This document shows positions 9,051 through 18,616 of a DNA stretch of 64,000 bases, in pieces. The position numbers and the translations under genes are program-made. The notes below the pieces were generated by a model. The model worked only from the letters and a program-made list of their open reading frames with translations. It did no database searches and was not told the DNA's origin. Position 1 is the first letter of the stretch. Every line of letters starts with the position of its first letter. Source of the DNA: CBDBJK01 sp965206395 (lineage in GTDB: Bacteria > Chloroflexota > Dehalococcoidia > Lucifugimonadales > CATOSD01); the NCBI GenBank assembly GCA_965206395.1, contig CBDBJK010000007.1, positions 1 to 64,000 of the forward strand, read 5' to 3'.

Positions 9051-9511
9051 GTATCCATTATGCACCAAATGTCAACACAACCTAACCTGACGACTACCAA
9101 ATCTTATAAATTCAGAATCATTTATTTGATTCAAATGCTAAAGGCGTCCGGCAACGAGCCGGGATATTCGTGTTGTTTCGCATTTATGGCTGCTAATGGA
9201 CACAGTTGACAGGCTTAAACGCCAGCGTTCTTGGATATTCGTCGTCGTCGGAGTTGGAATCGCGGCTGTGATGGGAGCTTCGCTCGTATTCACGTCCGGC
9301 GAGCCTGCTCCAATAGGCTTGTACGTGATTTATTGGACGCTTGGGATGTTAGCGAGTGGGGGGATTGTTCGGCTTGGATATGCTCAGGCCATCAGGTCGG
9401 CGAATCGTCTCAAATACCTTGCTGATATTTCAGACCTTTCTGATTCTCGACCAGATGCCACCGCTCTAATAAGCAAGCTGAGCGATATTGCAAGGGACTT
9501 GTATAAACTAA

Positions 9512-10391
9512 GAGCGTCTAACAAAACCTAATAAAAGGGGTTAGAATCTGGACATTCTCTGGAGGAGGATGACCTAATGTCTAAGCCCCTTGTAAGCGAT
9601 GAATTCTGGGAACTGGTGCAACCTTTACTGCCGCCACAACCACCGAAGCCGAAAGGAGGAAGGCCCAGGATACCTGACAGACAGGTCCTAAGTGGGATAC
9701 TGTTCGTGCTAAAGACAGGCATTGGCTGGGAAGACCTACCCAAGGAGATGGACTGTGGCAGTGGGATGACCTGCTGGAGGCGCCTCAGAGATTGGCACCA
9801 GTCGGGAGTCTGGGAGCGCATCCACTTGGTATGCCTTGAGCGCCTGCAAGCAGCTGAGCGCATAGACTGGACTCGCGCAGTGCTGGACAGTGCTTCAGTG
9901 CGAGCAGTTTTTGGGGGCAGAAAACAGGCCCCAACCCCACGGACAGGGCGAAGGCGGGTAGCAAGCATCATATCATAACCGATGCCCAGGGCATTCCACT
10001 GGCGGTCAGGTTGACTGGCGCGAACGCTCACGATGTCACCCAAGCCCTTGAGTTGGTGGATGCCATACCTGCTGTCAAGGGCAAGCGAGGCAGGCCTCGC
10101 AAGCGTCCTCTTCAGGCGCAGGGAGACAGAGGGTATGACTCTGAGCCTGTTCGCAAGGAGTTGAAGAAGCGACATATCTGGCCGCTGCTGGCCAAGCGAG
10201 GTGAGCCGCATGGCAGCGGGTTGGGTGTGCATAGATGGGTGGTTGAGAGAAGCCTGAGTTGGCTTCATCAGTTCCGACGCTTACGGGTTCGATATGAGCG
10301 CAGGGCAGACATACATGAGGCTTTCTTGGCCATAGGTTGTGCCATCATCTGCTCTCGCTTTCTGTTCCAATAATGGTTTTGTTAGACGCTC
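9512..10391 (+). mobile_element. IS5-family element, 880 bp, copy A (inside the sensor kinase)
   Basis: Perfect terminal inverted repeats start GAGCGTCTAACAAAACC and end in its complement. The length of 880 bp and the sequence match copy B at 16121-17000 almost perfectly; I found one base difference, in CCCAGGG versus CCTAGGG. Flanking triplets are TAA on the left and TTA on the right, fitting a TNA target as in IS1031-like members, but the two do not match exactly. The reading frame of the host gene indicates that the original triplet was TTA. Confidence 0.92.
9577..10373 (+). CDS. IS5-family transposase, copy A (two frames, probable -1 frameshift)
   Basis: Frame 1 (9577-9978) gives MSKPLVSDEFWELVQPLLPP, then GILFVLKTGIGWEDLPKEMD, and the first catalytic Asp in AVLDSASVRAVFGG. 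The rest is in the -1 frame: HHIITDAQGIPLAVRLTGAN, QGDRGYDSEPVRKEL (second Asp), HRWVVERSLSWLHQFRRL (Glu). The switch lies around 9920, just after the VFGG codons, at an AGAAAAC stretch. The second copy has the identical arrangement, so this is a feature of the element, most simply programmed -1 frameshifting, rather than a random error. The ATG at 9577 follows GGAGGAGG. The element is probably active. Confidence 0.85.
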
Positions 10392-12005
10392 TTAATGTGA
10401 TTGCCTACCATCTTGGTGATGAGACTCAAAATCCTGTTGCGTTGCAACCGGCCCCTGGCGTCGAGCTTACAGAAGAGTATCAGGGCAGCATCGAGGAGTT
10501 GATGAAAGGAGCAGCCGACGAAGCTCTCGACTCGCAAGCCCCGGTTCTGCGACGCATGGATGAGCTAAATCAGACTCAGCAAGCGACGCTTGCATCTTTG
10601 CAGAGCAGTTCGTTTCTGATTCTGCCTCTCATCTGGAGGAGTACGTCGTTAGGGATGCTATGCTCGACAAGCGAGTCGTCTCACGGACTGGGCGAAGATG
10701 ATAATCAGTTTCTGGGCCTTCTTGGTCAGCAAGTCGCCAGGTCGCTGCACGCCGACGCGCTTCTGAATAGCTATGAAGAGCTTCGGCAAGAGGCCAATGC
10801 CTACCAGGAGGCGGGCCATCAGACAGACCTGAACAGCGTTCTTATGAGTGTCATTCGCTGGGCAGATAGTCGGTTGCAGGCAGATGGCACGGGCGTTGTG
10901 CTGTTCGACCAGGAGACCAGGGCAGTCAGCGCAACCGCAGGGGAAGGTCGACTACAGAGTTGGGGACATGAAGACGCCTCCAATAGCATGGACATAACGA
11001 TAGCAAACCGGAATGTCATCGAGCGAGGAGAGGTCGTCAGAATCAACACTATTCAGGCCTCGCCACCTGGTGCGCCAGTCGATAAAGAAGTGGCGGAGCG
11101 GATGGGAATCAGTGGTGTTCTAGCTGTGCCGCTGAAGTCCCAGGAGCGTGTGTTTGGCGTCATCGTCGCGGTCAGGTCTTCATCCGAAAGCGCGCTCACC
11201 GATGAGGACGAGCGACGGCTGACGGCAGTCGCTAACCGTGCCGCTGCAGGCATAGACAACGCGCTCGTATACGCAAAGGAACGAGACCGCATAGTAAGGC
11301 TCGACCAGGTGGCAAGCTTCAAGTCCGGCCTCGTCTACAACATCTCCCACGAGCTTCGGACATCGCTTGCGGCGCTCAAAGCGGCCACTGACCTGCTACT
11401 TGGCGAGGAAGGAATTGAGCCGGGCGGGGAGTTCTTCGAAAGGCTTATGCAGAGCATCTCGCGCAACGTGGCGCGGCTGGAGGCATTGGTCTCCAATGTC
11501 GTGGACATGGCGAGTCTGGACAGTCAAAGCATCACGCTGAATCTTGAGCAGTTGGGGGTCGGAGATTTCGTTGCCGAGACGACTAGCATTGTCGCGCCCT
11601 TGATTAGCAAAAGAGACCAAACCCTGTCGCTGTCAATTCAGCCGGACACGACTCACATTGTCGCAGACCGGCAGCGGCTGTCGCAGGTTCTAGTGAACCT
11701 GCTGTCCAACGCCAACAAGTATACGCCAGAAGGGTCGGAAATCTGGTTGAGCGTAAAAAATCAGAATGATAAACTGATATTCTCGGTCAGCGACTCTGGC
11801 CCCGGAATCCCCGCTGAAGATAGAGAGAGGGTGTTCGAAGCCTTCTATCGCGTCCAGGGAGGCAGCGATGTCGGTGTGCCAGGGAGCGGGCTAGGATTGG
11901 CGATATCCAAATCTTTGGTAGAATTACACAAGGGAGCCATCTGGGTTGAAGACAACCCTTCGGGCGGAGCGACGTTCGTGGTCTCCCTTCCAATTGAGGG
12001 AATGA

Positions 12006-12709
12006 ATGAAAATCCTGCTAATTGATGACGAGCCTGACATCTGCGAGGTTATCACGATCAGCTTCAACCTGCGCTGGCCTGATGGTGTGGTGCTGTCAGC
12101 GACGCAGGAAAGAGGGGCCTTGAGCTTGCCAGGAAGGAGTCCCCGGATGTCATCATCTTGGACGTTGGGCTTCCCGACATGGATGGCTTCGAGGTCTGCC
12201 AACAGCTTCGTGACATAACCGACGCGCCTATCATGATCTTGACCGCACGAAACTCTGAGGTAGACAAGGTAAAGGGCCTGGAGATAGGCGCCGACGACTA
12301 TCTCACCAAGCCGTTCAGTCATCTGGAGATGCTCGCTCGCGTGCGGGCCATTCTTCGGAGGCATCGCTCGCCGACCGTGGGTGATGCCGAGCCTCCGTAT
12401 CAGAAGGGAAATCTATACATCGACTTCGGAGCGCGGGAAATAAAAGTCAACGACGAGTTGATCAAGCTTCCTCCGATTGAGTATAGTCTGCTTTATCACC
12501 TGGTGAAGAACGCCAACAGAGTCGTGCCGCACAAAACCATTCTGGCAAAGGTATGGGGGCGGGAGTACGTAGACCAGATTGATTACCTGAAGGTGCATAT
12601 CCAGCGTCTACGCGCCAAGATGGAGGGCGATCCCCAACACCCTCAGATGATAATGACGGAGAGAGGGATTGGTTATAAATTTGTCGAGCCGCAAGAGCGC
12701 GCGGCATAG
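12006..12709 (+). pseudogene. OmpR/PhoB-family response regulator 1, frameshifted
   Basis: The receiver starts MKILLIDDEPDICEV (acidic pair DD) and, after one missing G at about 12107-12108, continues in the next frame as LELARKESPDVIILDVGLPDMDGFEV (phospho-acceptor Asp in ILDVGLPD) and IGADDYLTKPFS (conserved Lys). The C-terminal winged helix (KLPPIEYSLLYHLVKNANRVV and IDYLKVHIQRLRAKM, GIGYKFV) is complete. With the base restored it is a canonical regulator of about 234 residues, overlapping the sensor kinase by 20 nt and evidently its partner. Either a real null mutation or a sequencing error. Confidence 0.85.
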
Positions 12710-13487
12710 CCGATTAAACCAGAAGATGCAGTCCTGCTTATACTTGATATCACTTAAACCTAAATATTCGTCTGGATAGGCGTCGGTATTGACCGTTGAC
12801 ACGACCGCTATCCCCATATAACGTAGAATTACCGCCTGATTCATAGTACGTCGGGCAGCGTGGACAAGGGGGCCGCCAATGAAGGTGCTGTTCTTTAGCC
12901 AAGACAGTGCTAAAGTAGAACAACTCGTGCTGGCGCTCCGGCTGAGGTGGCCGGACCTTCACCCGCTCATAGCCTCCAGTGGGGACGTGGGTCTTCAGGT
13001 GATTGAGCAAGAGGAGCCTGAGTTGGTAATGCTCTGTGACGACTTGCCAGACCTCGGTCTGTGGGCCTCGATCAAGGAGATTCGACGCTTCTCAGACATC
13101 CCCATTATCGTCGCCATTGAAAGCGAAAACGAAATGGAAGTGGTCAAAGCCTTGGAGCTAGGTGCAGACGATTTCATACGGCTGCCCTGCAACCTCATGG
13201 AGGTGATGGCCAGAGTAGTGGCGCTGGTGCGGCGTGTTGGCCTCACCAAACAGCGCAGCGACGAGGCGCCCATCCGCTGTGGCGAGTTGTTGATAAATCC
13301 TGCGACCTATGAAGTATACCTGGGTTCCAGCCGTTTGGTGCTCACTCCCACTGAATTCAGATTGCTGCATTTGCTAGCGAAAAACAGGCACGTCACTTTG
13401 AGGTGGTACCCAAAAACTAGACAACTGGCTAAGAGAGAGTCCAGCTCCTAAAATAACCGGCAACTAACCGACGTGAAGGAGCAGGAC

Positions 13488-13772
13488 ATGAAGCAGACGA
13501 GGAATAAGCACAGTCCGGCGTTCAAGGCCAAGGTGGCCCTGGCCGCCCTTGCGGGGGAAGGGACCATCGCCCAGCTGGCCAGCCGATTTGAGGTCCATCC
13601 CAGTCAGATTCACGCCTGGAAAAGGGCCCTGGTGGAAGGAGCCCCGGAGCTATTTGCCACCAATCAGAAATCCCAGGAGAAAGCCAAGGAAGCTCAGATT
13701 AACCACCTCTACCGGCACATCGGCCAGCTGAAGGTGGAACGCGATTTTTTGTCGGAAAGGTCCGGTCTATGA
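13488..13772 (+). CDS. IS3-family transposase orfA
   Basis: A 94-residue helix-turn-helix protein: HSPAFKAKVALAALAGEG, then IAQLASRFEVHPSQIHAWK, then a leucine-zipper-like tail (INHLYRHIGQLKVERDFL). The ATG at 13488 is preferred because GGAG lies six bases upstream; a GTG-type start 15 nt earlier is possible. The stop overlaps the orfB start as ATGA, so orfB can be made by reinitiation rather than only by frameshifting. Confidence 0.9.
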   Translation: MKQTRNKHSPAFKAKVALAALAGEGTIAQLASRFEVHPSQIHAWKRALVEGAPELFATNQKSQEKAKEAQINHLYRHIGQLKVERDFLSERSGL

Positions 13773-14704
13773 GTCGCAGCATACGGCGAGCCATGATAGA
13801 CCGAGACCACCAGCAGCTGTCTTTGGTGCGTCAATGTATCCTGCTGGACGTCAGCCGGGCCTCGGTGTACTACCGGCCGGTACCGACCCGGGCAGAAGAC
13901 CTGGAGTTGATGGCCCTGATGGACCGTCAGTATTTGAAGACCCCCTTCTACGGCTCCAGGAAGATGAAGGCCTGGCTGCTGCAACAGGGCTATCTGGTGA
14001 GCCGAAAAAGGGTTCGAAGGCTGATGCGGTTGATGGGTCTGGAAGCCATCTACCGGCGTCCCAACACCAGCAAACCAGCGCCGGGACACCGGATCTTTCC
14101 CTATCTGCTGAAGGGAGTGGAGGTTAATCGGGTCGACCAGGTCTGGGCCGCGGACATCACCTACATCCCCATGGCGAAGGGCTTCCTGTACCTGGTGGCC
14201 ATCATGGACTGGCACAGCCGGCACGTGCTGGCCTGGAAGCTCTCCAACACCATGGACACCAGCTTCTGCGTGGCGGCGTTGGAGGAAGCCCTGGGTAAGG
14301 GACGACCGGAGATATTCAACACCGACCAGGGGAGTCAGTTCACCAGTGAGGCCTTTACCCAGACGTTGCAGGAGCAGAGGGTCCAGGTCAGCATGGATGG
14401 TAAGGGTAGGTGCCTGGACAACATCTTCGTGGAGCGGCTGTGGCGGAGCATCAAGTACGAGGAGGTGTATCTGAAAGCTTACCAGACCGTCGCCGAGGCC
14501 CGAACTGGGATCAATGCCTACCTGGAGTTCTACAACCGGCAGAGGCCTCACCAGGCTTTGGGCTACCGGACCCCAGCAGAGGTGTACCAACATGGCCAGG
14601 AAGAAAGGGGAGCAGCAGCTGAAGAAGCAGGGCTGCCATCGGGCTTGGTGAAACCTAGCGCAGGGGTGGGAGACTCTCTTAATTTAGCCCTCGTGCTGTC
14701 TTAA
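13769..14704 (+). CDS. IS3-family transposase orfB (DDE integrase)
   Basis: 311 residues with the rve integrase core. Catalytic residues are visible in WAADITYIPMAKG (Asp), FNTDQGSQFTSEAF (Asp) and DNIFVERLWRSIKYEEVY (Glu). The N-terminal HTH_21 segment KTPFYGSRKMKAWL precedes the core. It overlaps orfA by 4 nt. It appears intact, so the element may still be mobile. Confidence 0.92.
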   Translation: MSRSIRRAMIDRDHQQLSLVRQCILLDVSRASVYYRPVPTRAEDLELMALMDRQYLKTPFYGSRKMKAWLLQQGYLVSRKRVRRLMRLMGLEAIYRRPNTSKPAPGHRIFPYLLKGVEVNRVDQVWAADITYIPMAKGFLYLVAIMDWHSRHVLAWKLSNTMDTSFCVAALEEALGKGRPEIFNTDQGSQFTSEAFTQTLQEQRVQVSMDGKGRCLDNIFVERLWRSIKYEEVYLKAYQTVAEARTGINAYLEFYNRQRPHQALGYRTPAEVYQHGQEERGAAAEEAGLPSGLVKPSAGVGDSLNLALVLS

Positions 14705-15022
14705 TAATGGGGTCCACCTTACTTTGTCCCAAGACTTCATACAGCGCATGATCTGGTCTGACGACGTGCAGGCAGGGGAGACGCTAAAGAAATACATTCA
14801 GCGGTTGCGCCGAAAACTCGGCGACGACGCTCGAAACCCGATCTGGATCAAGACTGTCCACGGCGTCGGCTACCGTTTCAGTTCGCCTACTACGACCGCC
14901 GCCTGATACCTCAGCCGGGACGCATCTTTTTCACCTGGTAATCACGTCTTGTCACTCTGGTTTCCCCTTTTCGGAACCTGATGTTCCCCCCTCTGTTCAC
15001 GGCAAAGTTATAGTGTCTAATT

Positions 15023-15687
15023 ATGCCTTCTTATGTTTTGATTCTGGAAACCGATGACGCTATTCGCCGCGCCATGGTAGAGTTGTTCCAAAATGAGAGT
15101 TTTGACGTTGTGGAAGAAGTGGACAGCGGCGGGGGGATAACTCGGATCATCCAAAGCAACCCGGGCATCGTTGTTATGGCAGAGGATATGCCATCCCTGG
15201 ATGGTGTGGAGTTGTTGCCGCTTATGCGCCGCTTGACCAGAGCGCCGATCATCGTCCTGGGCCTGGTGGGGAGCTTGCGGTCGTAAAAGCTCTTATGGAT
15301 GGAGCTGATATGTACTTGCAGAAGCCCCTCAACTATCGAGAGCTACTAAGCCGCGCGCGCGCACTGTTTCGTAGGACAGAACAAAAGTTCATAATCCCCT
15401 CATTCGAGGTCAGCCAGGTCAGCTTGGAAGACCAGTGCGCTCAAGAGTTTGGAGTATTGTTGACTGATACAGAGGCGAAGCTGCTGAGGTGTCTTGCGGA
15501 AAGGTCTGGACGGGTAGTAGGGCACGAGGAACTGATGATGAGAGTATGGGGCGGGCCTGTCGGCAAAGGGCGACTCCGCTTTTACATCCACAGCCTCCGG
15601 CGAAAACTTGGAGAGGCAGTCTCTATCAGCCTGCACACCCAAAAAGGCATTGGATATCGTCTGCTACGCTCCCCTTCTCCTCTATAG
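15023..15687 (+). pseudogene. OmpR-family regulator 3 with degenerate receiver, frameshifted
   Basis: The first part (MPSYVLILETDDAIRRAMVEL, IVVMAEDMPSLDGVELLPLM) is a receiver whose phospho-acceptor position is Ala (MAEDMPS against the usual LDxxLPD). It breaks in a G run at 15268-15271 where one G is missing. The continuation GELAVVKALMDGADMYLQKPLN keeps the conserved Lys, and the winged helix follows (LTDTEAKLLRCLAERSGRVV, RLRFYIHSLRRKLGE, GIGYRLL). With the base restored the length is about 221 residues. It is the third regulator in line, 116 bp after regulator 2. Confidence 0.82.
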
Positions 15688-15733
15688 CTATCTCATACCC
15701 GCTGATCTTTCCTCGTAACGAAGAGTTCGCTGC

Positions 15734-15949
15734 CTAAGCATCGTCATATATTGAGGGCGGTCGCAACTCATACACTATCACCAGTGTAAACCGCTGAATT
15801 CCGCTGTTAGAAGAAATCTGTACCACGTCTGTAGGCATCGCCTGCACCAGCCGAAAGTAGTCCTCTCCACTGCGCCACTTCAGCCACTCGTTGATCTGCT
15901 CTTCGACTTCAGATGGAGTAGAGGCGGTAAAAAGCTTTATTTGATACAT
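15734..15949 (-). CDS. Small protein resembling the Cse60 family
   Basis: 71 residues: MYQIKLFTASTPSEVEEQIN, a helical middle, and a C-terminal strand RFTLVIVYEL. This beta-alpha-beta layout with a Q-x-K-L-F start looks like the Cse60/YxxF small proteins, which have no established biochemical role. It points against the neighbouring regulators. The predicted ribosome site is poor (AGG immediately before ATG), so the gene is plausible but not certain. Confidence 0.45.
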   Translation of the reverse strand: MYQIKLFTASTPSEVEEQINEWLKWRSGEDYFRLVQAMPTDVVQISSNSGIQRFTLVIVYELRPPSIYDDA

Positions 15950-16120
15950 CCTCGCTCACGACTTTCGACGTTGCAGCCAGCCTATCTATCTTCACGTACC
16001 ATTAGAATGCGGATTCAGAACCTCGTAAACCGGAAACTCGATCCTATATCTAGCCGCCAATCCGTAAGAGTTTCGGTTTGAAAAGACCTCTAAGAAACAT
16101 ATATAAACCATATGAACTAA

Positions 16121-17000
16121 GAGCGTCTAACAAAACCTAATAAAAGGGGTTAGAATCTGGACATTCTCTGGAGGAGGATGACCTAATGTCTAAGCCCCTT
16201 GTAAGCGATGAATTCTGGGAACTGGTGCAACCTTTACTGCCGCCACAACCACCGAAGCCGAAAGGAGGAAGGCCCAGGATACCTGACAGACAGGTCCTAA
16301 GTGGGATACTGTTCGTGCTAAAGACAGGCATTGGCTGGGAAGACCTACCCAAGGAGATGGACTGTGGCAGTGGGATGACCTGCTGGAGGCGCCTCAGAGA
16401 TTGGCACCAGTCGGGAGTCTGGGAGCGCATCCACTTGGTATGCCTTGAGCGCCTGCAAGCAGCTGAGCGCATAGACTGGACTCGCGCAGTGCTGGACAGT
16501 GCTTCAGTGCGAGCAGTTTTTGGGGGCAGAAAACAGGCCCCAACCCCACGGACAGGGCGAAGGCGGGTAGCAAGCATCATATCATAACCGATGCCTAGGG
16601 CATTCCACTGGCGGTCAGGTTGACTGGCGCGAACGCTCACGATGTCACCCAAGCCCTTGAGTTGGTGGATGCCATACCTGCTGTCAAGGGCAAGCGAGGC
16701 AGGCCTCGCAAGCGTCCTCTTCAGGCGCAGGGAGACAGAGGGTATGACTCTGAGCCTGTTCGCAAGGAGTTGAAGAAGCGACATATCTGGCCGCTGCTGG
16801 CCAAGCGAGGTGAGCCGCATGGCAGCGGGTTGGGTGTGCATAGATGGGTGGTTGAGAGAAGCCTGAGTTGGCTTCATCAGTTCCGACGCTTACGGGTTCG
16901 ATATGAGCGCAGGGCAGACATACATGAGGCTTTCTTGGCCATAGGTTGTGCCATCATCTGCTCTCGCTTTCTGTTCCAATAATGGTTTTGTTAGACGCTC
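16121..17000 (+). mobile_element. IS5-family element, 880 bp, copy B
   Basis: Same element as at 9512-10391, same orientation, with perfect terminal repeats GAGCGTCTAACAAAACC. Here both flanks are TAA (16118-16120 and 17001-17003), a clean 3-bp duplication. It lies between regulator 3 and the knuckle/PTPS-like gene. The 171 bp before it (15950-16120) hold no gene that I can see. Confidence 0.93.
16186..16982 (+). CDS. IS5-family transposase, copy B (two frames, probable -1 frameshift)
   Basis: Protein sequence identical to copy A in both frames: frame 1 covers 16186-16587 with the first Asp in LDSASVRAVFGG, and the second part to 16982 carries the remaining catalytic Asp (GDRGYDS) and Glu (VVERSLSW). 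The one base difference from copy A lies in the downstream part and does not touch the shift site, so the frame arrangement is conserved between the copies. Confidence 0.85.
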
Positions 17001-17089
17001 TAAGATTCACCGGTTCTTAACCCTTTTGTTCCCTGAATTTTGCCTATCGCGTGCCAAAATGGACTTAATAATCAGTGCGCAAATGAGAT

Positions 17090-18616
17090 ATGGTAAAGAA
17101 TCCTGAATGTTACAATTGCTTTGAGGACATTCCCTGGACGCCAGTGTATAGCGACGGGGAAGCCTACTGCTGTGACGGTTGCGTCATGGGCGGGCCGTGC
17201 ATTTGCACCTACGAAGGCCCACCGCCCAGGCTTGATATCGAAAACATTCTAGCGCCTGAAAATCTGTCCGCTGCAACCGAGTGTGCCAACTGCTTCGAGG
17301 AGTTCCGCAGGCCGCCGGTGAGCTACAACGGGCGGGCGTACTGCTGCGAAGGGTGCGTTCGCGGCGGCCCCTGCATCTGCACCTATGAATCCTCCCGTTC
17401 CAATCCCGAAGACATAGAAGACCCTGACGTTACGAGCCACACATCCCCAGAGCAAGCGCCCGAAGCGCCGTCAGCAGAGGCAGGGACTACTAGGAAGGCG
17501 AATCGGCTATGGGGTGATACGCCAGAGCAGGTCTCCGCTCCGTCAGCCAGTACAGATGAACCCACGAAGATGAACCGTCTCTGGAGAGGACTGAATCAAG
17601 ACTCTGAGCCTTCTCATACAGACGAAGCCGCGCCCGCAAAGGCCAACCGCTTGTGGGGAGGTCAAGAGCCGTCAGATTCCGAAGTCCCGACTACGGCTAG
17701 CGACGAATCGTCCGGTACCGATCAGGGAGAAGGCCAGCGTAAAGGCGTGCAATCGAACGCCCTATCTCTGCGAGATTCGGAACTCGAACTAGAACCCGAT
17801 TTCGAGGGCACTCCCATCTACACGAAGTTTCAATTGACCGTCTCCCCGTTGATAGAAATGGTAGAGGTGAGCCTGTTCACCACGCAGCTGGAGAGCATTA
17901 CTGCGATAGACAATGTTGCTCTCACCCGTTTCGATGGAGATCGCGCTACGTTTGAAGTAGAGACTACGGTAGTCAAAGATGTCGTCAAGGGCGTAATGAA
18001 CGTGAGCCATTTTCGCGTTCAAAGCCTGCGCATGACACCAGATGGTCTGGACCTGCTTCTCAAGACCAGCGGCGCGGACACCGACGAAGAACAGCCTCAG
18101 GACATGGTGATTACGCTTAGTGCGAACGAGTCCGGCTCCGAAGAGCATGATATTCATCCAGTGCCAAGACGACGATCAGCCGAACAGGAAGCCATTGCGC
18201 GAGTCGGCGACGAAGGCGAGCTTCACGCGTTCAAGTTCGAGATGGGTGTGGATGTCTTTTTCAACGGTCGCCACCAGGTAGAAATCGGCGGCGTCAAAGG
18301 CCCGGTACATATGCACTCGTGGCGGGTGCAGGCAATTCTGGTGGGCGAATCTGCGGACGAGGCAGGCTCGATTATGGGCACATCCCAGGTCAGAGATGTC
18401 ATCTCCGAGTTCGTGACGCCGTTCAACGAGAAGCTGCTTAACAATACGCCTCCTTTCGACGAGATTATACCTACAGCCAACAATATGGCGAGAGTAATCT
18501 ACGACCACGTTGCAGAGGAGCTTAGAGCGCAGGCCATCAGGGTGAAGTCTATCCGCTTGTGGGAGTCTCCAACCAGCTACGTGGAGTATTCCGGGACGGG
18601 GGGCAGTGCCTTCTAA
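17090..18616 (+). CDS. Double Cys-knuckle protein with QueD/PTPS-like C-terminal domain
   Basis: 508 residues, not a standard annotated protein. Residues 7-41 and 65-99 are two copies of a knuckle C-x2-C-x16-C-C-x2-C-x5-C-x-C (C7, C10, C27, C28, C31, C37, C39; C65, C68, C85, C86, C89, C95, C97) recalling bacterial metallothionein-like metal sites. Residues 100-225 are a disordered linker with NRLW motifs at 138, 162 and 186, exactly 24 residues apart. Residues about 240-330 form an alternating beta-alpha domain. Residues about 378-500 match 6-pyruvoyl-tetrahydropterin synthase/QueD: H395, H407 and H409 (VHMHSWRVQ), FVTPFNEKLLNNTPPFDE, PTANNMARVIYDHV and RLWESPTSYVEY. The usual catalytic Cys before the H-x-H is missing, so an enzyme role is doubtful. 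It overlaps the next gene by 11 nt and leads the exosortase locus. Confidence 0.8.
   Translation: MVKNPECYNCFEDIPWTPVYSDGEAYCCDGCVMGGPCICTYEGPPPRLDIENILAPENLSAATECANCFEEFRRPPVSYNGRAYCCEGCVRGGPCICTYESSRSNPEDIEDPDVTSHTSPEQAPEAPSAEAGTTRKANRLWGDTPEQVSAPSASTDEPTKMNRLWRGLNQDSEPSHTDEAAPAKANRLWGGQEPSDSEVPTTASDESSGTDQGEGQRKGVQSNALSLRDSELELEPDFEGTPIYTKFQLTVSPLIEMVEVSLFTTQLESITAIDNVALTRFDGDRATFEVETTVVKDVVKGVMNVSHFRVQSLRMTPDGLDLLLKTSGADTDEEQPQDMVITLSANESGSEEHDIHPVPRRRSAEQEAIARVGDEGELHAFKFEMGVDVFFNGRHQVEIGGVKGPVHMHSWRVQAILVGESADEAGSIMGTSQVRDVISEFVTPFNEKLLNNTPPFDEIIPTANNMARVIYDHVAEELRAQAIRVKSIRLWESPTSYVEYSGTGGSAF

Larger units (their letters stand above)
8240..9082 (-). mobile_element. IS5-family element (IS427-like), 843 bp
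   Basis: Bounded by a perfect 15-bp inverted repeat GGTTGTGTTGACATT (8240-8254) and its complement (9068-9082), flanked on both sides by the dinucleotide TA, the usual IS427-group target duplication. It carries one broken transposase gene. It sits in the intergenic region between the NHL gene and the sensor kinase gene. Confidence 0.9.
9196..12025 (+). pseudogene. Membrane GAF-domain sensor histidine kinase, split by an IS
   Basis: Removing the IS at 9512-10391 plus one 3-bp target copy joins ...DLYKL to NVIAYHLGDE in frame and gives a kinase of about 649 residues. Order: two membrane segments (about residues 12-31 and 41-60), a GAF-like region, a second GAF domain (DLNSVLMSVIRWADSRLQADGTGVVLF onward), a HisKA helix with phospho-His in YNISHELRTSLAAL, and an HATPase_c domain with N-box LLSNANKYTPEGSEI, G1 box DSGPGIP and G2 box GSGLGLAI. 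The downstream response regulator starts 20 nt before the kinase stop codon, so they formed an operon. As it stands the membrane part ends at 9531 and the kinase part could only be made from an internal start. Confidence 0.85.
13400..14720 (+). mobile_element. IS3-family element, 1321 bp
   Basis: It interrupts regulator 2. The ends are GAGGTGGTACCC and, inverted, AAGGTGGACCCC, an imperfect repeat. The 5-bp target duplication ACTTT is at 13395-13399 and 14721-14725. It encodes orfA and orfB. Confidence 0.92.
12879..14906 (+). pseudogene. OmpR-family regulator 2 with degenerate receiver, split by IS3
   Basis: Excising the IS (13400-14720) with one copy of the 5-bp duplication ACTTT rejoins KNRHVTL to SQDFIQRMIWSDDV in frame, restoring a winged-helix end (LKKYIQRLRRKLGDD, VHGVGYRFS) and a protein of about 234 residues. 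The receiver fold is recognisable (MKVLFFSQDSAKVEQL, ALELGADDFIRLP). However, the acidic pair is replaced (FSQD), the phospho-acceptor position is Cys (LCDDLPD in place of LDxxLPD), and the conserved Lys is Leu (IRLPCN). It is therefore an atypical regulator that should not be phosphorylated in the normal way. Confidence 0.82.

Noticed and set aside
9528..10268. 246-residue minus-strand ORF in IS copy A, repeated at 16137-16877
   Set aside because: It is antisense to the transposase and appears twice only because the IS is duplicated.
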